This document shows, piece after piece, positions 33,016 through 41,026 of a DNA stretch of 46,587 bases. Each line of letters begins with the position of its first letter. Position 1 is the stretch's first letter. The stretch is from UMGS1387 sp045646465 (lineage in GTDB: Bacteria > Bacillota > Clostridia > Oscillospirales > CAG-382): NCBI GenBank assembly GCA_045646465.1, contig JAZRKT010000051.1, positions 1 to 46,587 of the forward strand, read 5' to 3'. A program made the translations under genes and the position numbers. Below the pieces are notes generated by a model that saw nothing but the letters and a program-made list of their open reading frames with translations, was not told the DNA's origin and did not search any database.

Positions 33016-35250
33016 TTGAAAATACTTCATATGATAAGCGGAGGAGATACCGGCGGAGCAAAGACTCACGTATTCTCGCTTATGAGTGAGCTTCCCAAAA
33101 TGTGCGATGTTAAAATAGTGTGCTTTATCAAAGGTCAGTTTTTTGACGAATTACAGGATATTGCTGTTGAAAGCGAGCTTATCGAACAGAAAAGCCGCTT
33201 TGACTTAAGTGTTCTTGACCGTCTTTGCGACATAATCCAAAAAGACGGAACAGATATTATTCATGCACACGGTGCAAGAGCCAACTTTATTGCTGCTCAC
33301 CTTAAAAGACGTGTAAGCATTCCCGTTGTTACCACCGTTCACAGCGACTACCTGCTTGACTTTGACGGCTTTTATAAAAAGGTGCTGTTTACGGCGCTTA
33401 ACGTATTTTCTCTTAAAAGACTTGACTATTATATTGCCGTTTCGTCAAACTTTAAAAATATGCTTATATCCCGGGGCTTTACCCCTAATTCCATTTATAC
33501 CGTTTATAACGGCATGGATTATTCAAAGCCCATGGAATACTGCAGTAAAGAAGAATTTGCAAAAAGAATAGGCATCAGCTACGACGAAAAGCTTACTTAT
33601 GTGGGTATTATCGGGCGTCACGACAGAGTTAAGGGGCATGACGTATTTATAAAGGGTGCGGCAAAGGTGCTCCAGAGCCGTAAGGATGTACGCTTTGTAA
33701 TAGCGGGCGACGGCAACGGCAGAGAAGAGCTTGTAAAGCTTATTGACAGCCTCGGAATAAAAGAATATGTTACTTTTGCAGGCTTTGTAAAGGACATTTA
33801 CAGCTTTATCAATTTTATAGACATCAACACTCTAACCTCAAGGTGCGAGAGCTTCCCCTATGTGCTTATGGAGGGCGCAAGACTTAAAAAGCCTACAGTA
33901 AGCTCAAGAGTGGGCGGTATTCCCGACCTTATTGAGGATGGAGTAACAGGCTGTCTTTTTGAAAGCGAAAATGAAAACGAGCTTGCCTTAAAAATTCTCT
34001 CTCTTGCAGAGGACAAGGCTTTGAGAGAAAAGCTGGGACAGGCACTTTACGACAGAGCTACAGGCAACTTTTCAAATGCAAGTCTTGCAAAAAGCCACGT
34101 TGAAATATACAATGCCATTTTGCGTGACAGACGTGAAAGCGAGAGGTATGACGCTGTGCTTTCGGGATATTACGGCTTTAACAACAGCGGAGACGATGCG
34201 CTTCTTCTGGGAATTGTGGAAAGCTTGCGTCGTGAAAAGCCTGATATAAGACTGCTTGTGCTGTCCAAAAATCCCGCAGAAACCAAACAGTTTGTTATGG
34301 CGGATTCTGCCCAGAGATTTAATCTTTTTGCCATTCGCAAAGCTCTTAAAAGCTCCAAGCTGCTTATTACCGGAGGCGGAAGCCTTATTCAGGATACCAC
34401 CAGCGATATGTCGCTTATTTACTATTTGTACGTTATGGAAAAGGCGCAGAAGCTTGGCAAGAAGGTTTATGTTTACGCCAACGGCATAGGGCCTTTAAGC
34501 GACAAAAATGTACCGACGGCGGCAAATACGGTTAAAAATGTCGATATGATAACTCTCAGAGACGAAATGTCTCTTTTGGAAATTGAAAGAATGGGTATCA
34601 CGGATGTACCTGTTGAAATTACGGCAGACCCGGCACTTTTGTTAAAGCCTATTTCTAAGGAAAGCTCGCTTGTGCTCCTTGAAAAAGAAAAGGAAGGCTT
34701 GTCAAAGCAAAAGCTTCTTTGTGTTTCGGTAAGAAACTGGAAGGGAAATGACGGGGATTTTGCCGAAAAAATGGCAAAAATCTGCGACGAAGCATATGAA
34801 AGATGCGGACTTACAACACTTTTTTTGCCAATGAGGCCGCAGAATGACACACGAATATCCCTTGAAATTAACGAAAAAATGAAGCACAAGGGACACGTGC
34901 TGACAGGAAAGTATTCGGTTAATGAAATATTGGGAATTGTGTCGGCTTGCAGATGTGTTGCGGCAATGCGCCTTCATTCGCTTATATATGCACTTACCGC
35001 AGGAGTGCCTTCAATAGGTCTTGTATATGACCCCAAGGTTGAAGGCTTTCTCAGATATATCGGAAGTGAAAACAACTTTGATGCAAGCAATATTGACTGT
35101 GAAGGTGTGCTTGATAAAATTTGCTACATTACCGAAAGCTTTGACAGTCTGTCGGAAAGGGTGTCGGAAAAACACAGGGAACTTTGCGTAAAGGCACAGA
35201 GAAATGCAGCTATTGCAAAGCATTTACTTTTTGGTGAACAAAATGATTAA
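33016..35250 (+). CDS. fusion of GT4 glycosyltransferase and CsaB-type polysaccharide pyruvyl transferase
   Basis: The 744-residue protein is two enzymes in one chain. Residues 1 to ~370 form a GT4 glycosyltransferase (MISGGDTGGAKTHV, GIIGRHDRVKGHD, VIAGDGNGREE, CESFPYVLMEGA). Residues ~376-744 form a CsaB-like pyruvyl transferase (SGYYGFNNSGDDALLLGIV, ITGGGSLIQD, YANGIGPLS, AMRLHSLIYAL with the conserved RLH). CsaB adds a pyruvyl ketal to secondary wall polymer so that SLH-domain proteins can bind. The fusion suggests a sugar is transferred and then pyruvylated by one protein. TTG start with AGGAG ten bases ahead. ispE overlaps its 3' end by eight bases. Confidence 0.88.
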   Translation: MKILHMISGGDTGGAKTHVFSLMSELPKMCDVKIVCFIKGQFFDELQDIAVESELIEQKSRFDLSVLDRLCDIIQKDGTDIIHAHGARANFIAAHLKRRVSIPVVTTVHSDYLLDFDGFYKKVLFTALNVFSLKRLDYYIAVSSNFKNMLISRGFTPNSIYTVYNGMDYSKPMEYCSKEEFAKRIGISYDEKLTYVGIIGRHDRVKGHDVFIKGAAKVLQSRKDVRFVIAGDGNGREELVKLIDSLGIKEYVTFAGFVKDIYSFINFIDINTLTSRCESFPYVLMEGARLKKPTVSSRVGGIPDLIEDGVTGCLFESENENELALKILSLAEDKALREKLGQALYDRATGNFSNASLAKSHVEIYNAILRDRRESERYDAVLSGYYGFNNSGDDALLLGIVESLRREKPDIRLLVLSKNPAETKQFVMADSAQRFNLFAIRKALKSSKLLITGGGSLIQDTTSDMSLIYYLYVMEKAQKLGKKVYVYANGIGPLSDKNVPTAANTVKNVDMITLRDEMSLLEIERMGITDVPVEITADPALLLKPISKESSLVLLEKEKEGLSKQKLLCVSVRNWKGNDGDFAEKMAKICDEAYERCGLTTLFLPMRPQNDTRISLEINEKMKHKGHVLTGKYSVNEILGIVSACRCVAAMRLHSLIYALTAGVPSIGLVYDPKVEGFLRYIGSENNFDASNIDCEGVLDKICYITESFDSLSERVSEKHRELCVKAQRNAAIAKHLLFGEQND

Positions 35251-36133
35251 GACGGCGTACTGCAAAATAAATCTTACCCTTGAAATATTGGGTACAAGGC
35301 GAAATGACGGATTTCACGACCTTAAAAGCATTATGCACAAAATTCCTCTGGGAGATGTTGTTGAGCTTGACGTAAAAAAAGGCGAAGGATGCATATTTTT
35401 CAGCTGTGATACGGATGTGTGCGTAAATGAAGACAATCTTGCCTACCGTGCGGCAAAGGCATATCTTGATGAGTGCGGCAAAAACGACGTCGATGTGTAC
35501 ATAACCCTTCGCAAGGTTACACCAACCGGTGCAGGTCTTGGCGGAGGAAGTGCAGATGCGGCGTGCGTACTGGATATGCTGACAACTGCAATTGGCCAAG
35601 TAAGTGAGCAGACGGTTGAGAAAATTGCTTCAGGACTTGGAAGCGATGTTGTTTTCTGCCTTGAAAAATATAAGTGTGCCTACTGTACGGGCAGAGGAGA
35701 AAAGTGCAGAAGCATCAATACCTTGCCCCGAAACACGGCAATTGTCATAGCAAAGCCCTTAGAGAGTCTTAACACGGGTGGCATATATAAAAGCTATGAT
35801 GCTCTTTTCGGCGACGATTATACAAAGTGTAATTCCGACCTTATGGAAAAGGCACTTGAAAAGGGCGATATTGCAGAGATTTCACGTCTTTGTACCAACG
35901 ATTTTGAGAGTGTTTGTATTCCGCGACTTGACAAGATTGCAGTTCTTAAAGACAAAATTGCTTTTTGTGGTGCATATGCCTCAAAAATGTCGGGAAGCGG
36001 CTCTGCGGTGTTCGGTCTGTTTGACAATGACGGAGCAGCTCTGCGGTGCAAAGAAGCTCTTGCGAAGGACGGCTTTTGCGAGGTATTCTCCTTTACAAGT
36101 GAAGATTTTCTCAAAATGTATAAGGGTGAATAA
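35243..36133 (+). CDS. ispE: 4-diphosphocytidyl-2-C-methyl-D-erythritol kinase
   Basis: IspE is the GHMP kinase of the MEP isoprenoid pathway. The 296-residue protein starts MIKTAYCKINLTLEILGTRRNDGFHDLKSIM (K8-N10 and the GFHxL segment are signature) and has the ATP motif PTGAGLGGGSADAA (about residues 94-107) and SGSGSAVFG near the C-terminus. The start at 35243 overlaps the preceding stop; an upstream in-frame start at 35204 would lengthen the overlap and lacks homology. Undecaprenyl carriers for the polysaccharide cluster come from this pathway, so the adjacency may be functional. Confidence 0.95.
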   Translation: MIKTAYCKINLTLEILGTRRNDGFHDLKSIMHKIPLGDVVELDVKKGEGCIFFSCDTDVCVNEDNLAYRAAKAYLDECGKNDVDVYITLRKVTPTGAGLGGGSADAACVLDMLTTAIGQVSEQTVEKIASGLGSDVVFCLEKYKCAYCTGRGEKCRSINTLPRNTAIVIAKPLESLNTGGIYKSYDALFGDDYTKCNSDLMEKALEKGDIAEISRLCTNDFESVCIPRLDKIAVLKDKIAFCGAYASKMSGSGSAVFGLFDNDGAALRCKEALAKDGFCEVFSFTSEDFLKMYKGE

Positions 36134-36429
36134 AATACAAAAATAAGGCAATAATTCCTTTGATATCAAAGGAGTCAGCTTGTCGCAAAACCATTATAAA
36201 AGTTTAGGTCAAGCCTTTTTAAAGGCTTGCGGTTTCCAAAGACAGCGTCTTTGGTCGCCGTCCGCAGACGGCGAAACGCCTTATGCTTAACAAAGCGCAG
36301 GAAAGGTGAATTTGCCGTCCTTTAAAGGACGGCAAAGAGGAAAACCCTCGCCGGGGGTTTTCTTGAAATGTGAGATAAAACATACTTTTTCAACAGACTG
36401 ATTCCTTTGACGTCGAAGGAGTGTGCTTT
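36134..36429. other. 296-base region between ispE and spoIIR, holding repeat copy 2
   Basis: Almost all of this interval is the repeat element (36154-36422). No separate spoIIR promoter was recognised; a forespore sigma-F promoter would have to lie in or before the element. Confidence 0.6.
36154..36422. repeat. dispersed 223-bp hairpin-rich element, copy 2, with duplicated 22-base hairpins
   Basis: The core (36177-36399) matches copy 1 at about 95% by eye and in the same orientation. It is bracketed by two 22-base direct repeats that are themselves palindromic: 36154-36175 (CCTTTGATATCAAAGG inside) and 36401-36422 (CCTTTGACGTCGAAGG inside), differing at three central bases. The flanking hairpins have a sequence unrelated to those of copy 1, so they belong to the target and not the element. 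The right one supplies the AAGGAG of spoIIR. Confidence 0.87.
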
Positions 36430-36987
36430 ATGAAAAAATTTTTTTTAAATATTGCCGCAGGGCTGTGCTTTGCGGTATTGGTTTTAAGTATGGGTTATAT
36501 GTCTTTTTGCGAAAGAAAGGCAGACCTTGTGTGTTCAAGCGTGCTGCGGCTTCACATTCTTGCAAACTCTGATGGCAAAGAGGATATAGCCGTAAAGCAC
36601 AAGGTGCGCAATGCGCTGGAGCCTGTTGTGAAAGATGTGTTTTCACATTGCGAAAGCTTTGAAGACGCAAAAAAAGCGGCAGAAGAAAACGAAGAATTAC
36701 TTCAAAGAACAGCACTTGATGCCCTTAAAAAAGAAGGAAGCCGTTATACCGTGTCGGTGCATACGGGACAAAAGGAATACGGCAAAAGAATCCTTTCAGG
36801 CTCTTTGTATCCCGATGGAAAATACTGCTCCGTAACCGTCACAATCGGCAAAGGAGAGGGAAGAAACGTGTGGTGCGTGCTATTTTCGCCCTTTAATGAA
36901 ACGGGCATAGAATGGCAGGAGGGCGACGGAAGAACAAAACTCAGACTTAAATTTCTGGATTGGCTGAAGGAAAAGCAAAGGAAGTGA
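36430..36987 (+). CDS. spoIIR: stage II sporulation protein R
   Basis: SpoIIR is the forespore-secreted signal that triggers SpoIIGA to process pro-sigma-E in the mother cell. The 185-residue protein has a signal-type hydrophobic N-terminus (residues 4-24), the hallmark VLRLHILANSDGKEDIAVKHKVRNAL (about residues 37-62) and NVWCVLFSP near the C-terminus. The ATG at 36430 is used, since AAGGAG at 36415-36420 is nine bases ahead; a GTG at 36421 is the alternative. That ribosome-binding site is part of a hairpin at the edge of a repeat element. Presence of the gene indicates a sporulating organism. Confidence 0.93.
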   Translation: MKKFFLNIAAGLCFAVLVLSMGYMSFCERKADLVCSSVLRLHILANSDGKEDIAVKHKVRNALEPVVKDVFSHCESFEDAKKAAEENEELLQRTALDALKKEGSRYTVSVHTGQKEYGKRILSGSLYPDGKYCSVTVTIGKGEGRNVWCVLFSPFNETGIEWQEGDGRTKLRLKFLDWLKEKQRK

Positions 36988-36991
36988 CGGT

Positions 36992-38122
36992 ATGGAAAAA
37001 AAAGGCTGCGGCATAATATGTGAATACAATCCTTTTCATAAGGGACACGCATACCAGCTTTCAAAGGCAAAAGAGGAGTTTCCTTTTACGGTATGTGCCA
37101 TGAGCGGAGACTTTGTGCAAAGGGGCGAGGCGGCGTTTCAGGACAAAAGAGTGCGTGCCGCAAATGCAGTATCAAACGGTGCGGACATTGTGCTTGAAAT
37201 ACCTTTTCCTTTTAGCTGCTTTGGTGCTGAAGGCTTTGCACGCAAGGGAGTTGAAATACTGTCGGAAAGCGGGCTTTGCTCACATCTGCTGTTTGGCTCG
37301 GAGTGTGACGACGTAAAGGCACTTTCTGACATTGCAAGGCAAATATCCAAAGAAGGCTTTTACGGCAAAGTTGTTGAAATGCAGAAAAAAGAAAAGTGCC
37401 TCAGCTTTGCAAGAGCAAGGCAGGCACTTATTGAAAGAACTATGGGAAGTGATTATTCGGCACTGCTTGACAATCCCAACGATATTCTCGGTGTCGAATA
37501 CATAAAGGCGATAATAAGCCTTGAAAGCGGTCTTGTTCCTGTAACGGTCAAAAGAAGCACGCCGAGAGGAGGATACGATGACGAGTTTGCTTCGTCAAGC
37601 TATATCAGAAATGCTCTTATGGCTGATGAACAGGATAGCTTTGCAATAAGCAGACTTCCCGATAATTACAGTCTTGAAGGCATATACAGAGGGAAAGACG
37701 CATTCTTGAAAAATGTACATACAGCGATGATGATGAAAAATCCTGAGGAGCTTGAAAAAATACTTGAAGTGCCGGGCGGTTATGGCTATGTTATTGTAAA
37801 GGCGGCACAAAAGGCTCAAAGCTTTGATGAGCTGTGCTCGCTTGTATCGGGCAAGACTATGACTCTTTCTAAAGCAAAGAGAATGTTGCTGTTTTCCTTT
37901 TTCGGCATTGAAAAAAGTGTATATAATGAAAAGGCGTCGTATTCCTTTGTGCTTGCTCTTTCGGAAAAGGGCAGTACAATGCTGAAAAAATACCGTGATG
38001 ACAGAAAAATCATACTTGCTTCACGTGCAAAGGACATAAAGGAAAGTGATGAGGCGTTAAGACAGTTCAACCGTTCGTGTCTTGCCGGAAAGGTGCTTGA
38101 AAAATGCGGATTGCTTCAGTAG
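36992..38122 (+). CDS. tmcAL: tRNA(Met) cytidine acetate ligase (YlbM family)
   Basis: TmcAL makes ac4C at the wobble position of elongator tRNA-Met using acetate and ATP. The 376-residue protein starts with the nucleotidyltransferase motif GIICEYNPFHKGHAYQL (HxGH, about residues 7-23), then MSGDFVQRGEAAFQDK and FELP-like VLEIPFPFSC, all characteristic. It lies four bases after spoIIR, an arrangement not obviously functional, and its 3' end overlaps the following unknown gene by 19 bases. Confidence 0.92.
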   Translation: MEKKGCGIICEYNPFHKGHAYQLSKAKEEFPFTVCAMSGDFVQRGEAAFQDKRVRAANAVSNGADIVLEIPFPFSCFGAEGFARKGVEILSESGLCSHLLFGSECDDVKALSDIARQISKEGFYGKVVEMQKKEKCLSFARARQALIERTMGSDYSALLDNPNDILGVEYIKAIISLESGLVPVTVKRSTPRGGYDDEFASSSYIRNALMADEQDSFAISRLPDNYSLEGIYRGKDAFLKNVHTAMMMKNPEELEKILEVPGGYGYVIVKAAQKAQSFDELCSLVSGKTMTLSKAKRMLLFSFFGIEKSVYNEKASYSFVLALSEKGSTMLKKYRDDRKIILASRAKDIKESDEALRQFNRSCLAGKVLEKCGLLQ

Positions 38123-39105
38123 AAAACGAGTACCTGAATAGCGACGTTTCATTTCTGTCTCAGATACGTGAATATGTGGCAGATGCGACTGTGTTTTACA
38201 CAGACAGCTCGGGCAAGCAGTTGTCCCGAAAAAGCCGTGACGAAATGCTGAGAGATTATCCGTCGCTGATGAAATATGCTTGTCCTCAGGAAAGACCGAG
38301 ACTTGCCGAAATTATTTACCGCGGTCTTTCGGGAATTTTTCGGGCAGAAGGCGGACAGCTGAAATATCTTCTTGTGATGAACAACGGATTTTCTGGCGAA
38401 TGCTGTGCGCTGTTAAGTCTTGATGAAAGTGGGTGCAACTCGCTTTCTGGGTACAAATCAAAGCTTGAAGGCGGACAAAGGCTTGTATATGATGTAGCAA
38501 GAAAAAACAAAAGCTTTTCGGTGAGTCGTCAGTACCCGCTTGACATTAAGAAACGGCTTTCGGCGGTTAACTGCATAGAAGGTCTTGGCTGTGATACAAA
38601 GGGGGATGATGCAAACCAATATCCTTTGGATGCAGTAAAGCTTGTGTCTGTTATAAAGAATTTTTCCCAAAGCAAGGCTGTAGGATTTCATACGGTAAAC
38701 ACCTATACCGAAAGGGTTCGGGATTGTTTCTGCAATATAAGCCCGCAATGCGTTAAAGCTCTTATGTTGATGACAGCGTTTCTCATAAGAAATGCCAAAG
38801 GAGCAGTCAGTATATCGTCAGAAAAATGTGACGGTACAACGATGAAGCTGACTTTTTCAGCCGACATTGAAAAAAGAATGTTTTTTGATATGTATTTTAC
38901 AACGCTTACGGATTTGCTGGAGACGGTATGCGGCGGCTGTGAGGTTCAAACGGCTGAGGAAAAGCTGATTGCAAGTATTTGCCTGCCTTATACCGAAGGA
39001 ACTTCTTACAGTATGTCTGACGTAAGTGAATTCTTTGAGCTTGTTGAAAATCAGCTTGAAAGCGAGGATTTCGGCGAAGCCTTCTGTCTGCTCTGCGGGG
39101 CGTAG
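38104..39105 (+). CDS. uncharacterised 333-residue protein
   Basis: I do not recognise a family. The protein is soluble by appearance, with no signal peptide or membrane helix. It is mixed alpha/beta with regularly spaced cysteines (for example CC at about 101, CNIS..C at about 210-217, CGGC near 278) and a final LLCGA. The C-terminal half has a segment ALMLMTAFLIRNAKGAVSISSEKCDGTTMKLTFS that resembles a histidine-kinase-type ATPase or PAS-like strand-helix order, but no N, G1 or G2 boxes are convincing. The ATG lies inside the end of tmcAL, so it is probably translated with it. A hairpin at 39145-39176 follows. Confidence 0.7.
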   Translation: MRIASVENEYLNSDVSFLSQIREYVADATVFYTDSSGKQLSRKSRDEMLRDYPSLMKYACPQERPRLAEIIYRGLSGIFRAEGGQLKYLLVMNNGFSGECCALLSLDESGCNSLSGYKSKLEGGQRLVYDVARKNKSFSVSRQYPLDIKKRLSAVNCIEGLGCDTKGDDANQYPLDAVKLVSVIKNFSQSKAVGFHTVNTYTERVRDCFCNISPQCVKALMLMTAFLIRNAKGAVSISSEKCDGTTMKLTFSADIEKRMFFDMYFTTLTDLLETVCGGCEVQTAEEKLIASICLPYTEGTSYSMSDVSEFFELVENQLESEDFGEAFCLLCGA

Positions 39106-39144
39106 AAAAAGACTGTGGGAGAAAAAAGCAATACAAACAGTAAA

Positions 39145-39176
39145 CGGGGTGTAGCAAGACCAATTGTTACACCCCG
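39145..39176. repeat. hairpin with GGGGTGTAGCAA arm, probable terminator
   Basis: CGGGGTGTAGCAA (39145-39157) pairs with TTGTTACACCCCG (39164-39176), 13 bp with one G-U. It lies 40 bases after the unknown gene. A second, inverted copy of the arm occurs at 39213-39226 (TTTTGCTACAGACC). The arm is shared with the hairpin after tsaE at 7167. Confidence 0.6.
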
Positions 39177-39229
39177 ATATTTATGCAATTTTCTTTTTGT
39201 TCAAAAGGAGTATTTTGCTACAGACCTCG

Positions 39230-39664
39230 TTAATTTTTATTTACCTTTTTCAGCGTTTCAATGGTACTGTTGATGTTTTTTAGAGCTTGACACGGCTCTG
39301 TGCAATCATTGACGGCGTTTTCCATAGGACACATACCGTCACCTGTGCGATTGATTATTATGTCGGTCAGCTCATCATATGTGAAATCAATGCTGTACCT
39401 TTGTAAAATCTCTTTTCCGCCGAGGCTGAGAGTTTTTGCGTGTACTGCTTTTATGCCAAGTAGCACAAACAGCATTGCCGCAGCTTTTCCCACTATTTTA
39501 TCGGCAACACAAAAACAAGACAAATCCTTTTTTTCGTTGCAAAGAGAAGCAACAAAGCTTATTCCCTTTACGTAAGATGTAATTGTTTCGCTGTCCGATA
39601 CAGCCGCAAAAACAGCATCTGTGCTTTCAATTATTTCTTTTGCTCTGGTTAAATTTTCCCTCAT
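39230..39664 (-). CDS. DUF1893-domain protein
   Basis: The 144-residue protein contains FCVADKIVGKAAAMLFVLLGIKAVHAKTLS (about residues 51-80) and NRTGDGMCPMENAV (about 105-118), the two conserved blocks of DUF1893. The DKxxGKAAA and CPME motifs suggest a small enzyme or binding fold related to the cytidine-deaminase-like group; no function is established. ATG follows AAAAGGCGG. It overlaps the upstream small membrane protein by 38 bases and uses the same promoter at 39873-39901. Confidence 0.8.
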   Translation of the reverse strand: MRENLTRAKEIIESTDAVFAAVSDSETITSYVKGISFVASLCNEKKDLSCFCVADKIVGKAAAMLFVLLGIKAVHAKTLSLGGKEILQRYSIDFTYDELTDIIINRTGDGMCPMENAVNDCTEPCQALKNINSTIETLKKVNKN

Positions 39665-39839
39665 TTGTTTTCCGCCTTTTCAAAACCGTTAATGCCATAT
39701 ATGTGATAAAGAATACAATTGTTGAAATAATTATAAATGCTTCACAAAGTGTTTCGCCGAGAGAGCCTACGATAATGTTATATGTAAGCCGGCAGGGAGA
39801 GTTTCCGAATAGCTGTGCAACTATTATAAACCAATCCAT
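39627..39839 (-). CDS. small membrane protein, unknown
   Basis: A 70-residue ORF with a hydrophobic segment at its start (WFIIVAQLF) and a clear membrane helix at about residues 35-53 (FIIISTIVFFITYMALTVL), followed by a basic tail. It lies directly behind a consensus promoter and overlaps the DUF1893 gene, which supports it being real. The ribosome-binding site is weak (GAAGGCG about 10 bases ahead). I do not recognise it. Confidence 0.5.
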   Translation of the reverse strand: MDWFIIVAQLFGNSPCRLTYNIIVGSLGETLCEAFIIISTIVFFITYMALTVLKRRKTNEGKFNQSKRNN

Positions 39840-39872
39840 AATTAAATGACGCCTTCTTTTAATACCTGAACG

Positions 39873-39901
39873 ATTATATCATAACGCTTTTCCAATTGCA
39901 A
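39873..39901 (-). promoter_or_regulatory. promoter of the small membrane protein-DUF1893 pair
   Basis: On the minus strand TTGCAA (39901-39896), 17 bases, TATAAT (39878-39873), 34 bases from the ATG at 39839. Confidence 0.85.
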
Positions 39902-40134
39902 GGGGGCTTTAAAAAGTGCTGTGAAAATCACTATGTTATTCAAGTATCCTTTTTATGTCGTCATCGCACATTAAAATCATCCTTTGCAGATTATTTGGAT
40001 TAAATTTTACATTATTCTGCGACTGTTGTCAACAATAAAACTGATTTGTTTTGAACATTTTGCACATAATGAGAGCTTTTCAAAAGGATAAAAAAGTATT
40101 TTTTGTAAAAATTGCATTTTTTTTGAAAAAAATA

Positions 40135-40163
40135 TATACAAGAACTCTACTTTGTGATAAAAT
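40135..40163 (+). promoter_or_regulatory. probable purC promoter
   Basis: TATACA (40135-40140), 17 bases, TAAAAT (40158-40163), with an extended -10 TGA at 40155-40157. The -35 is weak. Confidence 0.55.
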
Positions 40164-40208
40164 ACAAGGGTAAAAGATTTAATTACATTCTAAGGAGGAG
40201 TGTCACAA

Positions 40209-40898
40209 ATGAAAAAGATTTACGAAGGAAAAACAAAAGACGTTTACTCACTTGACAACGGCAACGTTATGCTTAAGTTTAAGGACGACTGCACAGGCAA
40301 GGACGGAAAGTTCGATCCTGGTGAAAACAGCGTAGGACTTACCATTGAAGGTATCGGTAAGGCAAATCTTGAAACCTCCATTTACTATTTCGAGCTTCTC
40401 AAAGAGGCAGGCATCAAGACTCACTATGTGAGCGCAAACATTGATGATGCAACAATGGAAGTACTTCCCGGCAAGGTGTTCGGTCACGGTCTTGAAGTTA
40501 TCTGCAGACTTGTTGCTACAGGCTCTTTCATCAGAAGATACGGCGAATACATCAAGGACGGCACACCCTTAGAGGGCGGATATGTTGAATGCACCTTCAA
40601 GAACGACGAAAAGGGCCACCCGCTGGTAACAAGCGAAGGTCTTGCAGCTCTTGGCGTTATGAGCGAAGAAATGTTCAGGAGCATGAAGGAGCAGACTCTC
40701 AAGATTACAAAGATTGTTGCAGACGACCTTAAGAGAATGGGTCTTGATCTGTGGGATATCAAGTTTGAATTCGGTTACAACAACGATGAAGTAATTCTCA
40801 TTGACGAAATTGCTTCGGGTAATATGAGAGTTTACAAGGGAGACGAAATTGTTGACCCTGTTGAGCTTACAAAGATTATTCTTGCCAACAGAAAGTAA
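40209..40898 (+). CDS. purC: phosphoribosylaminoimidazole-succinocarboxamide synthase
   Basis: PurC condenses CAIR with aspartate to SAICAR, the precursor of AICAR/ZMP, in purine synthesis. The 229-residue protein starts MKKIYEGKTKDVY, the family's ATP-binding opening, and has EVICRLVATGSFIRRYG (about residues 92-108) and DEIASGNMRVY near the end. ATG at 40209 is nine bases after AAGGAGG; a GTG three codons ahead is a possible alternative. It stands alone with its own terminator rather than in a pur operon. Confidence 0.96.
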   Translation: MKKIYEGKTKDVYSLDNGNVMLKFKDDCTGKDGKFDPGENSVGLTIEGIGKANLETSIYYFELLKEAGIKTHYVSANIDDATMEVLPGKVFGHGLEVICRLVATGSFIRRYGEYIKDGTPLEGGYVECTFKNDEKGHPLVTSEGLAALGVMSEEMFRSMKEQTLKITKIVADDLKRMGLDLWDIKFEFGYNNDEVILIDEIASGNMRVYKGDEIVDPVELTKIILANRK

Positions 40899-40920
40899 TT
40901 TATATTTGGTTTTTATCAGG

Positions 40921-40950
40921 GAAGCTGTCATAGTACGGCTTCTCTTTTTT
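40921..40950 (+). terminator. purC terminator
   Basis: GAAGCTGT (40921-40928) pairs with ACGGCTTC (40935-40942), then six T residues (40945-40950). Confidence 0.85.
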
Positions 40951-40983
40951 GTTATTTCTCAGGCTTTTCTCAAGAAGAAAAAC

Positions 40984-41020
40984 AAAAAAATCCGCCTCAC
41001 TCTCAATGGAATGAAGCGGA
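40984..41020 (-). terminator. terminator of the nucleoside ABC operon
   Basis: On the minus strand TCCGCTTCATTC (41020-41009) pairs along its length with GAGTGAGGCGGA (41002-40991) with two G-U pairs, followed by seven T residues (40990-40984). It lies seven bases after the permease stop. Confidence 0.88.
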
Positions 41021-41026
41021 ATAAAT

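Larger units (their letters stand above)
39840..40208. other. 369-base divergent intergenic region upstream of purC
   Basis: It holds the minus-strand promoter (39873-39901), the purC promoter (40135-40163) and the purC ribosome-binding site AAGGAGGAG. Bases 39902-40134 show no gene. I searched for a guanine or ZTP aptamer ahead of purC and saw none. Confidence 0.6.

Noticed and set aside
39902..40134. Purine or ZTP riboswitch ahead of purC
   Set aside because: No conserved aptamer core was found; only AT-rich sequence precedes the promoter.
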